Below, piece by piece: positions 6,681-13,711 of a DNA stretch of 18,235 bases. A program made the position numbers and the translations under genes. Under the pieces are notes generated by a model. It was not told the DNA's origin, did no database searches, and saw only the letters and a program-made list of their open reading frames with translations. The stretch is from CAG-791 sp045113775 (GTDB taxonomy: Bacteria > Bacillota > Clostridia > Lachnospirales > Lachnospiraceae): NCBI GenBank assembly GCA_045113775.1, contig JBGUJH010000020.1, positions 1 through 18,235 on the forward strand. Reading direction: 5' to 3'. The first letter of the stretch is position 1, and each line of letters starts with the position of its first letter.

Positions 6681-8258
6681 TCATGCCGCAAAACTGTAAT
6701 AGGCAGGAATTATGATAATCAGCATAGTAATGGCCAGCATCACGATCATCGGCAGCAGCAGTTTCGTTTCCGCCTCCTCTCCCAGCTTTCTCGCCGTATT
6801 CCGCCGCTCCTCAAAAGATGCCTTTGCCTCCTGCTGCATTACAGACAGTAGCTCCTTATTTCCTTTTTTGAGATTCTGAGCCAAAATAGCGCTCAGCTTT
6901 GTATATTGTCTTGCCCTGCATCTGAGTCCGAAATCCGCATACGCCTCTGATTCCGGAACGCCGCTTGCCAGCTCCCTGCACACCAGGAGGATCTCCTCAT
7001 AGGCACCTCTCTCCGCCATTCCCGCCTCTCTCTGCCTCAGATAATCGTCTCCGAGTTTGGTGAATGTGCTGCGCACACTGAGCCCGGCTCCCAGATAGAG
7101 CACAAATTTGCTGATGATCTGCGGATAATCCAGCATCATCTGCCGCTCTCTCTGCACGACCTTATCGTGCAGGCGGCTCCCCATCGCGGCTGCCGCAAGG
7201 AAGGAAACAATTCCGGCGAACACAAGAACCGATATCCCCGATCCCGACGGCTTTTCCTCCCAGACTATGGACCGGCTGCCCATCCGGCCGGGAAGAGGCA
7301 GCCTCTCCTCAGATGCGCTCTGTTCATCCGCGCTGCGGATGGCCTCTTTGATCTGATTGCTGAGCTTTTCCTCTTCCGACAGCTCCGGTCCGTAAACAAT
7401 GACCTCATAGTCCCTCTCATATCGCAGCCCGCCGGCTGCTCCGTTGTCATAACTGAGAACCGCGGTGAGCGTCACCGGCCTGCTCTCTCCCTCCTCCATC
7501 CCCGAATTTCCGACAGTTCCGTTTGAATCGACCAGCGCATAACTGCTGCTCTCCCACGCGATACTGAAAGGGGTCCCCTCAATCGAGTCCGGAAGATCAA
7601 GCGGGCCGGTCACATGCGCCAGGCTCGCGTTTTCTCCCAGAATCCTTTCCGGAAGCAGTGCAAATACCTGTTCTGCCATGGCCGCAGCCTGTTTCCCGTC
7701 ATACTTTCTCGAACGGACCTCCAGCCGGTAGCTGCCCTGATAGGTCAAGCTGCTCTCATCGCTCATTTGCTGCCGGCCGGCTGTACCGTCCGTTTCGGTC
7801 CCGCCCTCTTCCCCTGTCCCTTTGTACTCTCCCTTTTCAGTGCCATCTCCCGATTCCTGAACAATATAGGCGTCCAGCTGCGTACTCCGGTCTTCTCCTC
7901 CGATCTCTTCCCTGGCGAGCCCTCCATCGCCCAGGAGCATTCTGCCTTCGGCCGCCGCGTACCCTGCGGCGGCGAGAATATCACCGGCCAATATGATCAT
8001 GAGCACGATTCGGATCCGCTCTACATAAAAATGTCTCTCTTCTCTTTCCAGCCTGCCGTACGGATACAGCAAGGACAGGTCTCTCCGGATCCCGCTCTCG
8101 CGAAAAATCCCTCTTCCCTTTATCTTTTGCCCCAGTTTCCTTCCTCTCGCATAGAGAAATTCCGCCATTCCAGTCATTCCGAATCCTTCCTCCTCTCTGG
8201 AGAGAAACCACAAAACCGGATATAGTGCCAGGATCAGGCTGTAAATATATATTTCCAT
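6681..8258 (-). CDS. tadC: TadC-like pilus platform protein with inserted Ig-like extracytoplasmic region
   Basis: A 525-residue protein, well above the usual 280-320 of TadC. Hydrophobic spans are at 3-20, 83-103, 341-360 and 500-523. The C-terminal 375-500 is a type II secretion F (GspF-like) domain, which in TadC contacts the TadA motor as the inner-membrane platform. Between spans two and three lie about 235 residues placed outside by the positive-inside rule. They include an acidic Gly/Glu-rich linker (110-170) and a segment (about 215-289) with IAWESS, GTVGN and VTLTAVLSYDNG, resembling the atrophied bacterial Ig domain of Clostridia surface proteins. ATG at 8258 has AAAGGA upstream and lies 20 bases after the tadB stop. 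TadC identity is sure from domain and order; the Ig reading is moderate. Confidence 0.87.
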   Translation of the reverse strand: MEIYIYSLILALYPVLWFLSREEEGFGMTGMAEFLYARGRKLGQKIKGRGIFRESGIRRDLSLLYPYGRLEREERHFYVERIRIVLMIILAGDILAAAGYAAAEGRMLLGDGGLAREEIGGEDRSTQLDAYIVQESGDGTEKGEYKGTGEEGGTETDGTAGRQQMSDESSLTYQGSYRLEVRSRKYDGKQAAAMAEQVFALLPERILGENASLAHVTGPLDLPDSIEGTPFSIAWESSSYALVDSNGTVGNSGMEEGESRPVTLTAVLSYDNGAAGGLRYERDYEVIVYGPELSEEEKLSNQIKEAIRSADEQSASEERLPLPGRMGSRSIVWEEKPSGSGISVLVFAGIVSFLAAAAMGSRLHDKVVQRERQMMLDYPQIISKFVLYLGAGLSVRSTFTKLGDDYLRQREAGMAERGAYEEILLVCRELASGVPESEAYADFGLRCRARQYTKLSAILAQNLKKGNKELLSVMQQEAKASFEERRNTARKLGEEAETKLLLPMIVMLAITMLIIIIPAYYSFAA

Positions 8259-8278
8259 CCGCGCTTCCTTTCATACGG

Positions 8279-9067
8279 TCATATGTTTACCGCCAGTATC
8301 TTTTCCGACAGGATCAATGCGCTCAGATATGCTCCGAGACACAGGGTCATGAATAACGCTCCTTCGAGGTTGTGATAGAGTACGTCGAAAAAACCCGGGG
8401 AAGTTATCCCGATATAGAATATGATCATAAAGGGCGTGATATCCATGATCCTCTGTTCCAGACGCCGGTTCCCCAGCATGATACTGATCTCGTTCTCCAC
8501 ATCCAGCCGTTCTTCGATCAGCAGCGACGTTCTTGCCAGGATCTCCGTCATGTTTCCACCCCCTCTTTTGGCAATTCCGAACACTTCGGAGAATTCCCTG
8601 ATCTCCTCTATACCTCCCCGCTGCGCGAAGTCCTCGAGCAGCTTCTCAAGCGGGACCTGATTGTCAAGGCCCCTGACCAGCCTCGCTGTCTCTCTCGTGA
8701 TCGGGGCAAATTCACCGTATTGGTAGACCATCTCCCTGTGTCCCTCGCGGAATGCGTTTTCCGTTGAATCCCCGGATCTGAGCGCGTTGTTCACACTCTC
8801 AAGCAGTTCCCGGAATTGTCCGGACAGCACTCTCTTTTCCTTTTCCCGCTCTCCCCTTCGCCTATGCCTGCAATAGGGGATGGCTAACGGTGACAGGATC
8901 ACTGCCGCCGTCCGGGACTGATAAAAAAGCCACGCTGCGGCTGCCGCCATCGCGACCCCTTCCGCCAGGAACAGGATCGTCCGCTCAGATATCAATCCCC
9001 GCCATATCGAATTTAAATCTGTGAAGAATTTCTCCTTCTTTTTCCCAAATGCCAACGATCTTCCCAT
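8279..9067 (-). CDS. tadB: TadB-like pilus platform protein
   Basis: A 262-residue membrane protein of the TadB/GspF family that pairs with TadC as the inner-membrane base for the TadA ATPase. After a basic N-terminus there are two hydrophobic spans (about 30-62), then a cytoplasmic four-helix T2SSF domain with the family stretch FGIAKRGGGNMTEIL, and two C-terminal spans. The ATG at 9067 is preferred (AGGAG upstream). This gives an overlap of 83 bases with the tadA 3' end, long for bacteria. An in-frame TTG farther in, shortly before the tadA stop and preceded by GGCGGGG, is an alternative that would nearly remove the overlap. It is followed after 20 bases by tadC. Confidence 0.9.
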   Translation of the reverse strand: MGRSLAFGKKKEKFFTDLNSIWRGLISERTILFLAEGVAMAAAAAWLFYQSRTAAVILSPLAIPYCRHRRRGEREKEKRVLSGQFRELLESVNNALRSGDSTENAFREGHREMVYQYGEFAPITRETARLVRGLDNQVPLEKLLEDFAQRGGIEEIREFSEVFGIAKRGGGNMTEILARTSLLIEERLDVENEISIMLGNRRLEQRIMDITPFMIIFYIGITSPGFFDVLYHNLEGALFMTLCLGAYLSALILSEKILAVNI

Positions 9068-10214
9068 TTTCTTCTCCTGTCTCTGCAAACCTGTACAGTG
9101 TGGACAGCCTTATCTGCCCGTCTTCGATCCCCAGGACTTCCGCCACTTCCAGGAGTTTGCGGCTCCTGTCCCGCAGGCGTCCGAGATGCACAATGAGGTC
9201 AATGCCGGCGGCCAGCTGTCCCCGGATCGCCGGCACCGGTAGATCCATACCCATGAGGATCATTGTCTCAAGCCTGCTGAGCATGTCCCTTGCGCTGTTG
9301 GCGTGACCGGTACTCATGCTCCCGTCATGCCCCGTATTCATAGCCTGGATCATATCGATCGCCTCCGGTCCCCTGACTTCGCCGACCACGATCCTGTCCG
9401 GCCGCATCCGAAGACTCGCCTTAATGAGTTCTCTTATGCTGATGGGCCTGCATCCTTCCACATTTGCATTGCGTGCCTCCATCTGCACCAGATTCGGCAC
9501 ATGGCGGATCTGCAATTCCGCATTGTCCTCTATGGTGATGACCCTCTCTCCCGGGTCGATGCAGTCGGACAACACGTTCAGGAAGGTCGTTTTTCCTGAT
9601 CCTGTCCCTCCGCTGATAAAGATGTTAAGTCCGGCTCTGACACATTTGCCGAGGAATCCCGCGATATCCTCAGGTATGGATCCAAACTTCAGCAGATCGT
9701 CAATTGTGATCGGATTTTGAGGAAACCTGCGGATCGTCAGGATCGGTCCGTTCACCGCGATGGGATCCAGGACCACGTTTACGCGGTCGCCGTTAGCCAG
9801 TCTGCAGTCCACGATAGGTGACGAAGTGTTCACGACCCTGTTGCTCGCGCCTACGATCTGCTGGATGACGTCGTCAAGTTTCTGTGCTGATGAAAAACTG
9901 CCCGGATAGCGGGAGAGTTTTCCCGCTTTCTCGATGAAAATATTGTCCGGCCCGTTGACCATGATCTCCGTCACTTCCGGGTCTTCAAGAAGGTCCTGCA
10001 GCACGTCCATCCTCCTGATGGAATGGAACAGGTCTTGCCTGAGCCGCTTTCTTTCCTCCAGAGTGAGCAGAAGAATGCTCTCTTTCCCGCTCTGCGTCAG
10101 ATGCCTGTCGATCAGGTCGAGGACCTCGCTGTCCTCCACTTCCCTGGAAAAATCGATCTTGCTCATTATGCTGCAGCGGATCTCCTCCCGAACTTTGAGA
10201 TAGAAAGGATTCAC
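8985..10214 (-). CDS. tadA: TadA/CpaF-type secretion ATPase
   Basis: A 409-residue hexameric ATPase that powers Tad pilus assembly from the cytoplasmic face of the inner membrane. Visible motifs are Walker A GGTGSGKTT (202-210), the Asp box ITIEDNAEL (227-235), Walker B RIVVGEVRG (274-282) and the His box GHDGSMSTGHANSARD (295-310). The N-terminal domain (about 50-170) has EIMVNGPDNIFIE, standard for CpaF. All catalytic residues are intact, so the motor should work. The start is GTG at 10214, with GGAGG eight bases upstream inside the preceding gene. It overlaps the cpaE-like stop as GTGA, indicating translational coupling. Confidence 0.96.
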   Translation of the reverse strand: MNPFYLKVREEIRCSIMSKIDFSREVEDSEVLDLIDRHLTQSGKESILLLTLEERKRLRQDLFHSIRRMDVLQDLLEDPEVTEIMVNGPDNIFIEKAGKLSRYPGSFSSAQKLDDVIQQIVGASNRVVNTSSPIVDCRLANGDRVNVVLDPIAVNGPILTIRRFPQNPITIDDLLKFGSIPEDIAGFLGKCVRAGLNIFISGGTGSGKTTFLNVLSDCIDPGERVITIEDNAELQIRHVPNLVQMEARNANVEGCRPISIRELIKASLRMRPDRIVVGEVRGPEAIDMIQAMNTGHDGSMSTGHANSARDMLSRLETMILMGMDLPVPAIRGQLAAGIDLIVHLGRLRDRSRKLLEVAEVLGIEDGQIRLSTLYRFAETGEENGKIVGIWEKEGEILHRFKFDMAGIDI

Positions 10215-11230
10215 AGCATTCCCTCCTCTTCGAGGATCCCTTTTACGCAGGCCGCAAGTTCACCGTGCGTCATCATGAAGATATTCCCCGGCAGTTCCCG
10301 AAAGACAGGCAGCCGGCATCTCCTGGTCTTCATAAAGACGTCTTCATACTGTGTGCTCCGAAGCAGCGCCTCATACTGCGTCATCTTGGCCTTGGCGAAT
10401 CCGTCTTCCCTGGTGATCGTGAAGATATAGTCACACTGTCTGAGGATCTCCAGTACGCCCTCTGCCTGTTCGCTCAGGTCCAGTATGCAGTACTCATATT
10501 CCGTCACCTTTTCTATAGTGTGAAGAAGTTCCAGCCACTGCTCCGCCTTGATCGACCGCAGCAGGATGAAGGATTCCATGGGCGGCAGAAAATCCAGATT
10601 GCCGATCTTCTCCGTCATATACCGGAGCTGACCGGAAAGCTTCTCCCTTGCACATTCGTTAAAATAGAGAAGGTCGCTGACTGTACCCCTGAACGTGCGG
10701 CTGAGCATTGTCTCAAACCCCGAATATGCCTCGAAATTCAGGTAAAGCACCGGAACGGAGGCCGAAAGGAGCTGTCCCATACACAATGCAAAGGTGGTCT
10801 GAAGGCATCTCGTGACCGGTGAATAAATGCCGATCAGCTTCATGGGCTTTCCGTGGCGGACGCCGCCTGTGACTTCCTCCTCCTTTGCCACACACAACTC
10901 CCTGATTCTGTCGCAGATATTCTCCACTGACTGGTATTTGCTCATATTTTCCGGTTTCTCCATGTAGACTCCGCTCTCATTGAGCAGCAGTATGTCGCTG
11001 AAACCGGCTTTCTCTATTTTGTCCGAGTATTGGGACTGCGCGATCACAAGAAGCCTCGTGTCCTTCGGGTCCTCCCTGCCCAGCAGCGTCTCTGCGCTCG
11101 TGTACAGATAAATGTCCCGGGACAGCCTTCCTTCATGCCGGAGATATTCCATCAGATGCTCTCCGTAGGAGATCTCGCTGTCGCAAATACAGATTTTGCG
11201 CGCAGTAATCTCACTGCTGTCATTATTCAT
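10211..11230 (-). CDS. cpaE: CpaE-like Tad-locus protein with degenerate P-loop
   Basis: A 339-residue protein in the usual position of CpaE/TadZ, the MinD-type ATPase that places the Tad apparatus at its cellular site. The N-terminal 1-115 resembles an atypical receiver-like domain, and the C-terminal part follows a MinD/ParA fold pattern with LIGIYSP before the expected P-loop and a YCILDLSEQAEG strand. The nucleotide-binding loop reads SPVTRCLQTT (137-146) instead of the deviant Walker A K-G-G-x-G-K-T, so the glycines and lysine are missing. ATP binding is doubtful, and a scaffold role is more likely. ATG at 11230 is chosen over 11236 because GAGGAG lies eight bases upstream of it. It overlaps tadA by four bases. 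Confidence 0.8.
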   Translation of the reverse strand: MNNDSSEITARKICICDSEISYGEHLMEYLRHEGRLSRDIYLYTSAETLLGREDPKDTRLLVIAQSQYSDKIEKAGFSDILLLNESGVYMEKPENMSKYQSVENICDRIRELCVAKEEEVTGGVRHGKPMKLIGIYSPVTRCLQTTFALCMGQLLSASVPVLYLNFEAYSGFETMLSRTFRGTVSDLLYFNECAREKLSGQLRYMTEKIGNLDFLPPMESFILLRSIKAEQWLELLHTIEKVTEYEYCILDLSEQAEGVLEILRQCDYIFTITREDGFAKAKMTQYEALLRSTQYEDVFMKTRRCRLPVFRELPGNIFMMTHGELAACVKGILEEEGML

Positions 11231-11247
11231 AAGCATTACTCCTCATA

Positions 11248-11306
11248 TGCAGCGTATTAAATGCAGCTTGTCAAAATACAGCTTTTCAAAATGCTGCTTG
11301 TCAAAA
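11248..11306 (-). repeat. 15-bp tandem repeat between tadV and cpaE
   Basis: Three 15-base units lie head to tail: 11262-11276, 11277-11291 and 11292-11306. The plus-strand forms are TGCAGCTTGTCAAAA, TACAGCTTTTCAAAA and TGCTGCTTGTCAAAA. A degraded 14-base unit (11248-11261) is adjacent. The array covers the end of the prepilin peptidase gene and the gap before the cpaE ribosome binding site. Confidence 0.85.
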
Positions 11307-11750
11307 TAGGGATGGGCTCTGTATTCCGGCCTGCTCGAGAAGCAGACAGAGCATGACGCTGATGCCGATCGGCACAGCTAAATGAACGGTCCGGGAAAGA
11401 TCCCGGTATCTGATCAGAAGAACTGCGGAGATGACCGCGCTGATCAGAAAAGAAAGTACGATGCCAAATAGAAACCATCCGGCCCCCATTAAGGGCGCCA
11501 GGGCCATCAAGAGTTTGATATCTCCTGCTCCCAACCCTCCTCTTTTCCAAAAGGGGAGCAAAAACAGGAAGACTGCGGCCATTGCCGCCAGAACAGAAAG
11601 CAGCTGTTCCGGTCCGCTGTGCGCCAGCAGCCATAGGCCGCCTGCCAGCGTTGGGAGCGTCAGGAAATTGTAAACTCTTCCCCGCCGCAGATCTGACGCT
11701 GCAGCTGCCGTCACGAACAGGATCAGAACTGTCCGCCCGCCTTCGGTCAA
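11301..11750 (-). CDS. tadV: TadV/CpaA-type prepilin peptidase, first gene of the Tad operon
   Basis: A 149-residue polytopic membrane aspartyl protease of the A24 family. Catalytic motifs are SDLRRGRVYN (Asp20) and GLGAGDIKLL (Asp77, GxGD). Six hydrophobic stretches fit the known fold. It cleaves Flp and TadE-like prepilins after the glycine of their leader. The frame runs up to 11837, but those 29 residues are polar and unlike the family. TTG at 11750 is chosen because AAGGAGGT ends about seven bases upstream; GTG at 11759 is too close to that site. The stop lies inside a 15-bp tandem repeat array, and the cpaE-like gene follows after about 70 bases. Confidence 0.87.
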   Translation of the reverse strand: MTEGGRTVLILFVTAAAASDLRRGRVYNFLTLPTLAGGLWLLAHSGPEQLLSVLAAMAAVFLFLLPFWKRGGLGAGDIKLLMALAPLMGAGWFLFGIVLSFLISAVISAVLLIRYRDLSRTVHLAVPIGISVMLCLLLEQAGIQSPSLF

Positions 11751-12055
11751 TGGCTTCACCTCCTTCCTCCGGCTGGTGAAACTGATTATAAGATCAATTC
11801 TGCTGCCCGTACAACCCCTTTCCGGCAGATTTTTCATCTTTGTTAAATCAGCCGAAACTCGGTGGAATTTCCACTCACAGGGCTCCGGAAAACCTCGTAT
11901 TTAAGCCTCTCTGCGGCTTCCAAAAATGGTTTCCGATCAGCATTGCAACCGTCAATTCCTTTTTATATAATTAGGGTACTACCTCACATTGAGGAGAAAC
12001 CATTTATGATCACCGCCTTTTGATAAAGAAAAGGCAGAAAGAGGAGTATAGTACT
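11751..12055. other. Divergent intergenic region between the Tad operon and rubredoxin
   Basis: About 300 bases without a gene. The right part holds the rubredoxin promoter and leader. The left part, which would be the 5' leader of the Tad operon on the minus strand, is GC-rich and contains several short inverted repeats: AAGCC/GGCTT flanking GCAGAGA (about 11909-11925), GTGG/CCAC (about 11862-11874) and CCGA/TCGG (11852-11862). It may form a structured RNA, but I recognise no riboswitch class. No convincing -35/-10 pair for the Tad operon was found; TTAAAT with a poor -35 near 11903 is the best candidate. Confidence 0.5.
11943..11971 (+). promoter_or_regulatory. Promoter of the rubredoxin gene
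   Basis: TTGCAA (11943-11948), 17 bases, TATAAT (11966-11971) on the plus strand. This is a near-consensus sigma-A promoter about 85 bases upstream of the rubredoxin start. A small inverted repeat CCTCA-CAT-TGAGG lies just downstream (11982-11994). Confidence 0.8.
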
Positions 12056-12217
12056 ATGGCTAAATTCGTTTGCACAGTTTGCGGCTACATCTACGACGAA
12101 GAAGTCGGCGATCCCGATAACGGAATCGAGCCCGGAACCCTTTTCGCAGACCTTCCCGATGATTGGGAATGTCCTCTCTGCAGCGTAGGCAAGGAAGACT
12201 TCGAAGAAGAGAACTGA
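12056..12217 (+). CDS. Rubredoxin
   Basis: A 53-residue protein with the two iron-binding Cys-x-x-Cys knuckles of rubredoxin: CTVCGY (residues 6-11) and CPLCSVGK (39-46). The conserved middle YDEEVGDPDNGIEPGT and the stretch DLPDDWECP are also present. It binds one iron by four cysteines and carries single electrons in the cytoplasm. In anaerobes it often serves oxygen and peroxide detoxification (rubrerythrin, flavodiiron proteins); no such partner is in the window. ATG at 12056 has GAGGAG ten bases upstream. An in-frame ATG at 12020 lacks a good site and would add residues foreign to the family. It is monocistronic, with its own promoter and terminator. Length is normal. Confidence 0.98.
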   Translation: MAKFVCTVCGYIYDEEVGDPDNGIEPGTLFADLPDDWECPLCSVGKEDFEEEN

Positions 12218-12246
12218 TCCTGCCGACAGTATTACATGAATAGCGT

Positions 12247-12281
12247 AAAAGAGCCCGTGCATGACCTGCACGGGCTCTTTT
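12247..12281. terminator. Bidirectional intrinsic terminator between rubredoxin and the LDH-like gene
   Basis: A 15-bp perfect stem AAAAGAGCCCGTGCA/TGCACGGGCTCTTTT with loop TGACC gives a T-run in both directions. It lies 29 bases after the rubredoxin stop and 30 bases after the stop of the convergent LDH-like gene, so it serves both. Confidence 0.95.
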
Positions 12282-12310
12282 CATCTCCTCCGGGAAATAA
12301 CTCTGTTAGG

Positions 12311-13267
12311 TTATCTGGCTTCGCCAAATACGTCGTCCACGATCGCTTTAACTGTTGCGGCGGTCTTTCTGAGCTCGTCAAGCTCCTCCTCGCTCATCTC
12401 CAGCGGAACCAGGCATTCTACGCCGTCCTTGCCGACGATCGCAGGCATGCTCAGTGCCAGGCCGTCAATGTCGAACGCGCCGTACATCAGGCTCGATACG
12501 GGAAGCACGGACTTCTCATCGCGCACGATCGACTCACATACTCTGCGGACACCCATAGCTACGCCATAGTAAGCCGCTTTCTTCTTCCTTGTGATCATAT
12601 CGGCGCTGGTGCGGACTTCCTTCGCTACCTTGTCAAAATACTCAGAAGGATCCGGGTAGCCGCGCATCTCGCAGAATTCGCGGATCGGAATGCCGGAAAC
12701 GGTAGCGCTGCTCCAGATCGGAACTTCGCCCCTTCCCTGCTCTCCTACCATATAGGCATGAATGTTGCGGGCGTCTACGCTCAGTCTTTCGCTGAGAAGA
12801 GATCTCAGCCTTGCGGAATCAAGGACTGTGCCCAGACCGAGGATCCTGCCCTCTGCCCATCCGCTGATCTTCAGAGCAGCATAGGTAAGAATATCTACCG
12901 GATTGGCAACGACCAGCATGATGCCTTCCGTATTTCTCTTCGCGATCTCGGGAATGATCTGCTTGAAGATATTCACGTTCTTCTCTACAAGCTCGAGTCT
13001 CGTATCGCTCCGCCTCTGTGTCGCAGCTGCTGTCACGATGATGATCCCTGCATCTGCCAGGTCGTCATATCCGCCTGCGTAGATCTTCATCGGTCTTGCG
13101 AAAGTAAGGCCCTGTGAGAGATCCATTGCCTCTCCCTCGGCCTTCTCGGGAGCCGTGTCGATCAGCACCATTTCGGTGAACAGACCGCTCTGCATAAGGG
13201 CAAAGCAGGACGCCGCGCCTGCAGAACCACAGCCAACCATTGCTACCTTCCTCTGATTCAATGCCAT
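12311..13267 (-). CDS. Lactate/malate dehydrogenase family protein lacking the catalytic histidine
   Basis: A 318-residue protein covering the full L-lactate dehydrogenase fold. Kept features are a Rossmann loop (VGCGSAGAA, 11-19), Asp37 for NAD ribose, Gln84 at the LDH/MDH specificity site, Arg90, VANPVDILT, and GTVLDSARLR with Asp150 and Arg153. The active-site motif, normally GEHGD, reads GEQGRGE (175-181): Gln177 replaces the proton-transfer His, and Arg179 replaces the Asp. The usual T-Y-Y-G segment has Ala (AAYYG), and the specificity loop is altered (TQRRSD). Classic lactate oxidoreduction therefore seems unlikely; another substrate or a non-catalytic role is possible. ATG at 13267 is chosen because GGAGGAGG lies seven bases upstream. 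It ends at the shared terminator. Confidence 0.88.
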   Translation of the reverse strand: MALNQRKVAMVGCGSAGAASCFALMQSGLFTEMVLIDTAPEKAEGEAMDLSQGLTFARPMKIYAGGYDDLADAGIIIVTAAATQRRSDTRLELVEKNVNIFKQIIPEIAKRNTEGIMLVVANPVDILTYAALKISGWAEGRILGLGTVLDSARLRSLLSERLSVDARNIHAYMVGEQGRGEVPIWSSATVSGIPIREFCEMRGYPDPSEYFDKVAKEVRTSADMITRKKKAAYYGVAMGVRRVCESIVRDEKSVLPVSSLMYGAFDIDGLALSMPAIVGKDGVECLVPLEMSEEELDELRKTAATVKAIVDDVFGEAR

Positions 13268-13404
13268 ATCAGAACCTCCTCCAAAATATTGCATTATTAG
13301 TTTTCTGCCAAAACCCTGAATCTGTCTAATATATCAGCTGTCAGACTACCCCATGCTGTCTCAGCCCCGCCGTCAGGACCCCTCCTGCCGTACGCGGATC
13401 CGAT

Positions 13405-13632
13405 TTATTCTGCTGCTGCCAGCCCAAGCTCGTAATTGAGATACTTGATGACCTCATCAGCGTCAATGCCGTGTACCATGCAGGCCTCGCTGAGAGATTC
13501 CATCTGTGAAGCAGGGCAGCTGATGCAGCCCATGCCGCAGTTCATCAGTACGTATGCCGCCTCGGGATACTTCCTCAGGATCTCCGCGATCAGCATACTT
13601 CCATCTATAGGTGTCTTGTCTTCAGTTCCCAT
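13405..13632 (-). CDS. DUF1858-family small cysteine protein
   Basis: A 75-residue protein with the DUF1858 layout: a predicted helix MLIAEILRKYPEAAYVLMNCGM, a cysteine cluster CGMGCISCPAS (32-42), then ESLSEACMVHGID and a C-terminal helix. The family, also called hybrid-cluster-protein-associated disulfide domain, is common in anaerobes and is linked to redox or metal chemistry. Its biochemical role is not settled. ATG at 13632 follows GGAGG by ten bases. It lies 52 bases after the ZnuB-like gene and has its own candidate promoter, so it may or may not belong to that operon. The LDH-like gene follows on the same strand after 137 bases with no obvious terminator. Confidence 0.88.
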   Translation of the reverse strand: MGTEDKTPIDGSMLIAEILRKYPEAAYVLMNCGMGCISCPASQMESLSEACMVHGIDADEVIKYLNYELGLAAAE

Positions 13633-13683
13633 GATAAAATATCCTCCAAAATCTTTTTCAAACGAAAATACTCTGTAATTGTA

Positions 13684-13711
13684 ATTATAGGGATTTCTCG
13701 GTACTTTGCAA
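13684..13711 (-). promoter_or_regulatory. Candidate promoter for the DUF1858 gene
   Basis: On the minus strand, TTGCAA (13706-13711) and TATAAT (complement of 13684-13689) are 16 bases apart, over the last codons of the upstream permease gene. It could drive the DUF1858 gene, and perhaps the LDH-like gene, independently of the metal-responsive promoter. Confidence 0.6.

Noticed and set aside
12236..13117. A 293-codon plus-strand open frame opposite the LDH-like gene
   Set aside because: It is fully antisense to a gene with clear LDH motifs, has no ribosome binding site, and its composition follows from the codon use of the other strand.
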